Assembly: GCF_000758925.1 (NCBI RefSeq)
Contig: NZ_JRNC01000052.1
Span: 1 to 48,874, forward strand
DNA length: 48,874 nucleotides
Direction of reading: 5' to 3'
Origin: Prevotella sp. S7-1-8
GTDB taxonomy: Bacteria > Bacteroidota > Bacteroidia > Bacteroidales > Bacteroidaceae
How positions within the stretch are numbered: position 1 is the stretch's first letter; each line of letters begins with the position of its first letter. Positions 47,969-48,874 of this stretch are shown here, one piece after another. A program made the translations under genes and the position numbers. The notes below the pieces were generated by a model. That model had not been told where the DNA came from, searched no databases, and saw only the letters and a program-made list of their open reading frames with translations.

Positions 47969-48286
47969 TTATCTTTTTGAAGCTCGTTTCTTATTTTTGA
48001 TACCCAAGTCCTGTATCATGTGTCCTAACTCATCGTCTTTAGCCAAATGAAGAATGTCATCTTCGAGTTGCAGGGCATTGAGCACTCGCATTACCACACC
48101 GAGAGACACTGTAGGCTCACCTTTCTCCAAACGTGATAGGGTAAGCCTTGTGCATTGCGCACGTTGAGCCACCTGGTCCATCGTCAGGTCTCGGCGCAAT
48201 CGGGCAAGGCGGAATTGCTCACCCACTACGTTCAATTTCTCTTGCAGTGCTCTGGTCATCCAGTTTGCTTTAGTAAACTTTGTCAT
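47969..48286 (-). CDS. hipB: HipB-like antitoxin / autoregulator
   Basis: This is a 105-residue protein from ATG 48284-48286. An XRE-type HTH spans about 22-75 (R-L-A-R-L-R-R-D-L-T-M-D-Q-V-A-Q-R-A, T-L-S-R-L-E-K-G-E). The C-terminus is basic (K-N-K-K-R-A-S-K-R). It pairs with the HipA gene and probably represses the operon at the palindrome overlapping its promoter. Confidence 0.88.
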   Translation of the reverse strand: MTKFTKANWMTRALQEKLNVVGEQFRLARLRRDLTMDQVAQRAQCTRLTLSRLEKGEPTVSLGVVMRVLNALQLEDDILHLAKDDELGHMIQDLGIKNKKRASKR

Positions 48287-48289
48287 AAT

Positions 48290-48313
48290 GTATCTTTTAT
48301 GGTGCAAAGATAC
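48290..48313. promoter_or_regulatory. HipB-like operator overlapping hipBA promoter
   Basis: GTATCTTT-N8-AAAGATAC is a perfect 8-bp inverted repeat; on the - strand its TATCTTTG contains the promoter -7 box (48305-48312). E. coli HipB binds TATCC-N8-GGATA, so the 8-base spacing and TATC half-site agree. Binding would cover the promoter and autorepress. Confidence 0.7.
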
Positions 48314-48365
48314 AATAATATGTTTAGTTTATATTACTTTATTCTGGTATTTTTTTATTCTTTGC

Positions 48366-48874
48366 TTAATACTCTTCTGTTTCCACAGGTTTTTTGATAT
48401 TCGTATAATAGACTCCTGAAGGATTGCCTCCGAAACACCAGCGGATGATTAAATTTTCATCCTCATTTCGAGGTGTTACTTTTGTACCATCTTTTAATGT
48501 AATTTCAACCCAGTCATCTTCCCCATGCTTGATGTATGCAACTTCTTCTTTTCTGAAGGTTATTGCATTAATACAGAAAATACCTTTTAGTGCATTTCTA
48601 AGAAGATCACATTGAATCAACCCCAAATCGCATATGTGAAGGAAGCGGTGCGAACACTCCTTAATAATACTGTCAGGTAAAATATCTTCCATTTCACTGA
48701 TAGAATTAACTTCATATCTTTTAGTAAGATACTCTTTGACTTTATTTTTGTCGAAAGGAATTATGTTTTCTCTCACATACTCTTCGGCTTGTTCCTTATT
48801 ATCAAAGAATTTTTCATTCTCTTCAAATCTATAAAAGTCGTCTCCATCAATATATGAGTATATATATGGATTTA
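48366..48874 (-). CDS. Hypothetical protein, N-terminus beyond window
   Basis: The frame is open through the right edge (reads I-Y-S-Y-I-D-G-D-D-F-Y-R-F before the ATG-less start region) and ends at 48366, giving at least 168 residues. It is acidic in parts, with N-K-V-K-E-Y-L-T-K-R-Y and W-V-E-I-T-L-K-D-G-T-K-V-T-P. I recognise no family. It lies directly upstream of hipBA and is co-oriented. Confidence 0.55.
   Translation of the reverse strand, partial: NPYIYSYIDGDDFYRFEENEKFFDNKEQAEEYVRENIIPFDKNKVKEYLTKRYEVNSISEMEDILPDSIIKECSHRFLHICDLGLIQCDLLRNALKGIFCINAITFRKEEVAYIKHGEDDWVEITLKDGTKVTPRNEDENLIIRWCFGGNPSGVYYTNIKKPVETEEY

Larger units (their letters stand above)
30086..48874. mobile_element. 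Integrative conjugative element, CTnDOT-like transfer region (partial)
   Basis: A - strand block of ParA-like TraA, DUF3408-like, TraE, TraF, TraG (VirB4), TraJ (VirB6), TraK, TraM, TraN, TraO and a coupling protein is the standard transfer module of Bacteroidetes conjugative transposons. It is visibly AT-richer than the prophage. Relaxase, integrase and ends are not in the window. It is unclear whether the hipBA pair at 46.7-48.3 kb belongs to the element, but it is co-oriented and directly upstream of the tra promoter. Confidence 0.8.

Overview
The window is Bacteroidales DNA (Bacteroides/Prevotella type). The evidence is a CTnDOT-like tra gene set, promoters with the Bacteroidetes TTTG / TAnnTTTG pattern, and a tRNA without encoded CCA. 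It holds two nested mobile elements. A GC-richer Mu-like transposable prophage fills positions 1 to about 30.08 kb, with its left end outside the window. An AT-richer integrative conjugative element (ICE) follows and continues past the right edge. The prophage sits inside the ICE coupling-protein gene, which stops matching its family after about residue 321.

Prophage, right to left: the right terminal region (about 29.13-30.08 kb) carries repeats that look like transposase sites. Next come an S24-type repressor (28.5-29.1 kb, + strand) and the early operon on the - strand (28.36-21.4 kb): small genes, MuA-type transposase, MuB-type ATPase, a second P-loop ATPase, and gp16-like and DUF3164 proteins. 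The packaging and head-assembly genes are on the + strand (14.46-21.35 kb): terminases, portal, MuF, gpG-like and gp37-like proteins. The MuF protein ends in a papain-like toxin-type domain, and a small convergent gene with its own promoter, a candidate immunity gene, overlaps its 3' end. The late - strand operon (14.1 kb down to 1) encodes protease/scaffold, major capsid, endolysin, holin-like protein, a unimolecular-spanin-like lipoprotein, sheath, tube, frameshifted tail chaperone, tape measure, baseplate and spike, and ends in a diversity-generating retroelement (DGR). An initiator-type tRNA and a divergent promoter pair with a palindrome lie between the two late arms at 14.2-14.4 kb.

The DGR is readable base by base. 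A 121-bp template repeat (TR, 851-971) and variable repeat (VR, 1160-1280, at the 3' end of the last tail gene) differ at 17 positions, 16 of them at template adenines. Its reverse transcriptase is broken: the catalytic palm with YxDD is deleted in frame and the C-terminus is frameshifted. Diversification happened but should now be frozen unless helped in trans.

ICE: from right to left, a hipBA-type toxin/antitoxin pair with a HipB-like palindromic operator, then the tra operon: lipoprotein, ParA-like TraA, DUF3408-like protein, small membrane protein, HTH protein, DUF3127 protein, a strong terminator, and then TraE, TraF, VirB4-type TraG, TraJ to TraO, a lipoprotein with a nonsense codon in its signal peptide, and the interrupted coupling protein. 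Loss of the coupling protein should block self-transfer of this ICE copy. The most unusual items are the fossil DGR, the MuF toxin with its candidate immunity gene, two apparent -1 slippery sites (tail chaperone and portal/MuF), the phage initiator tRNA and the phage-in-ICE insertion.
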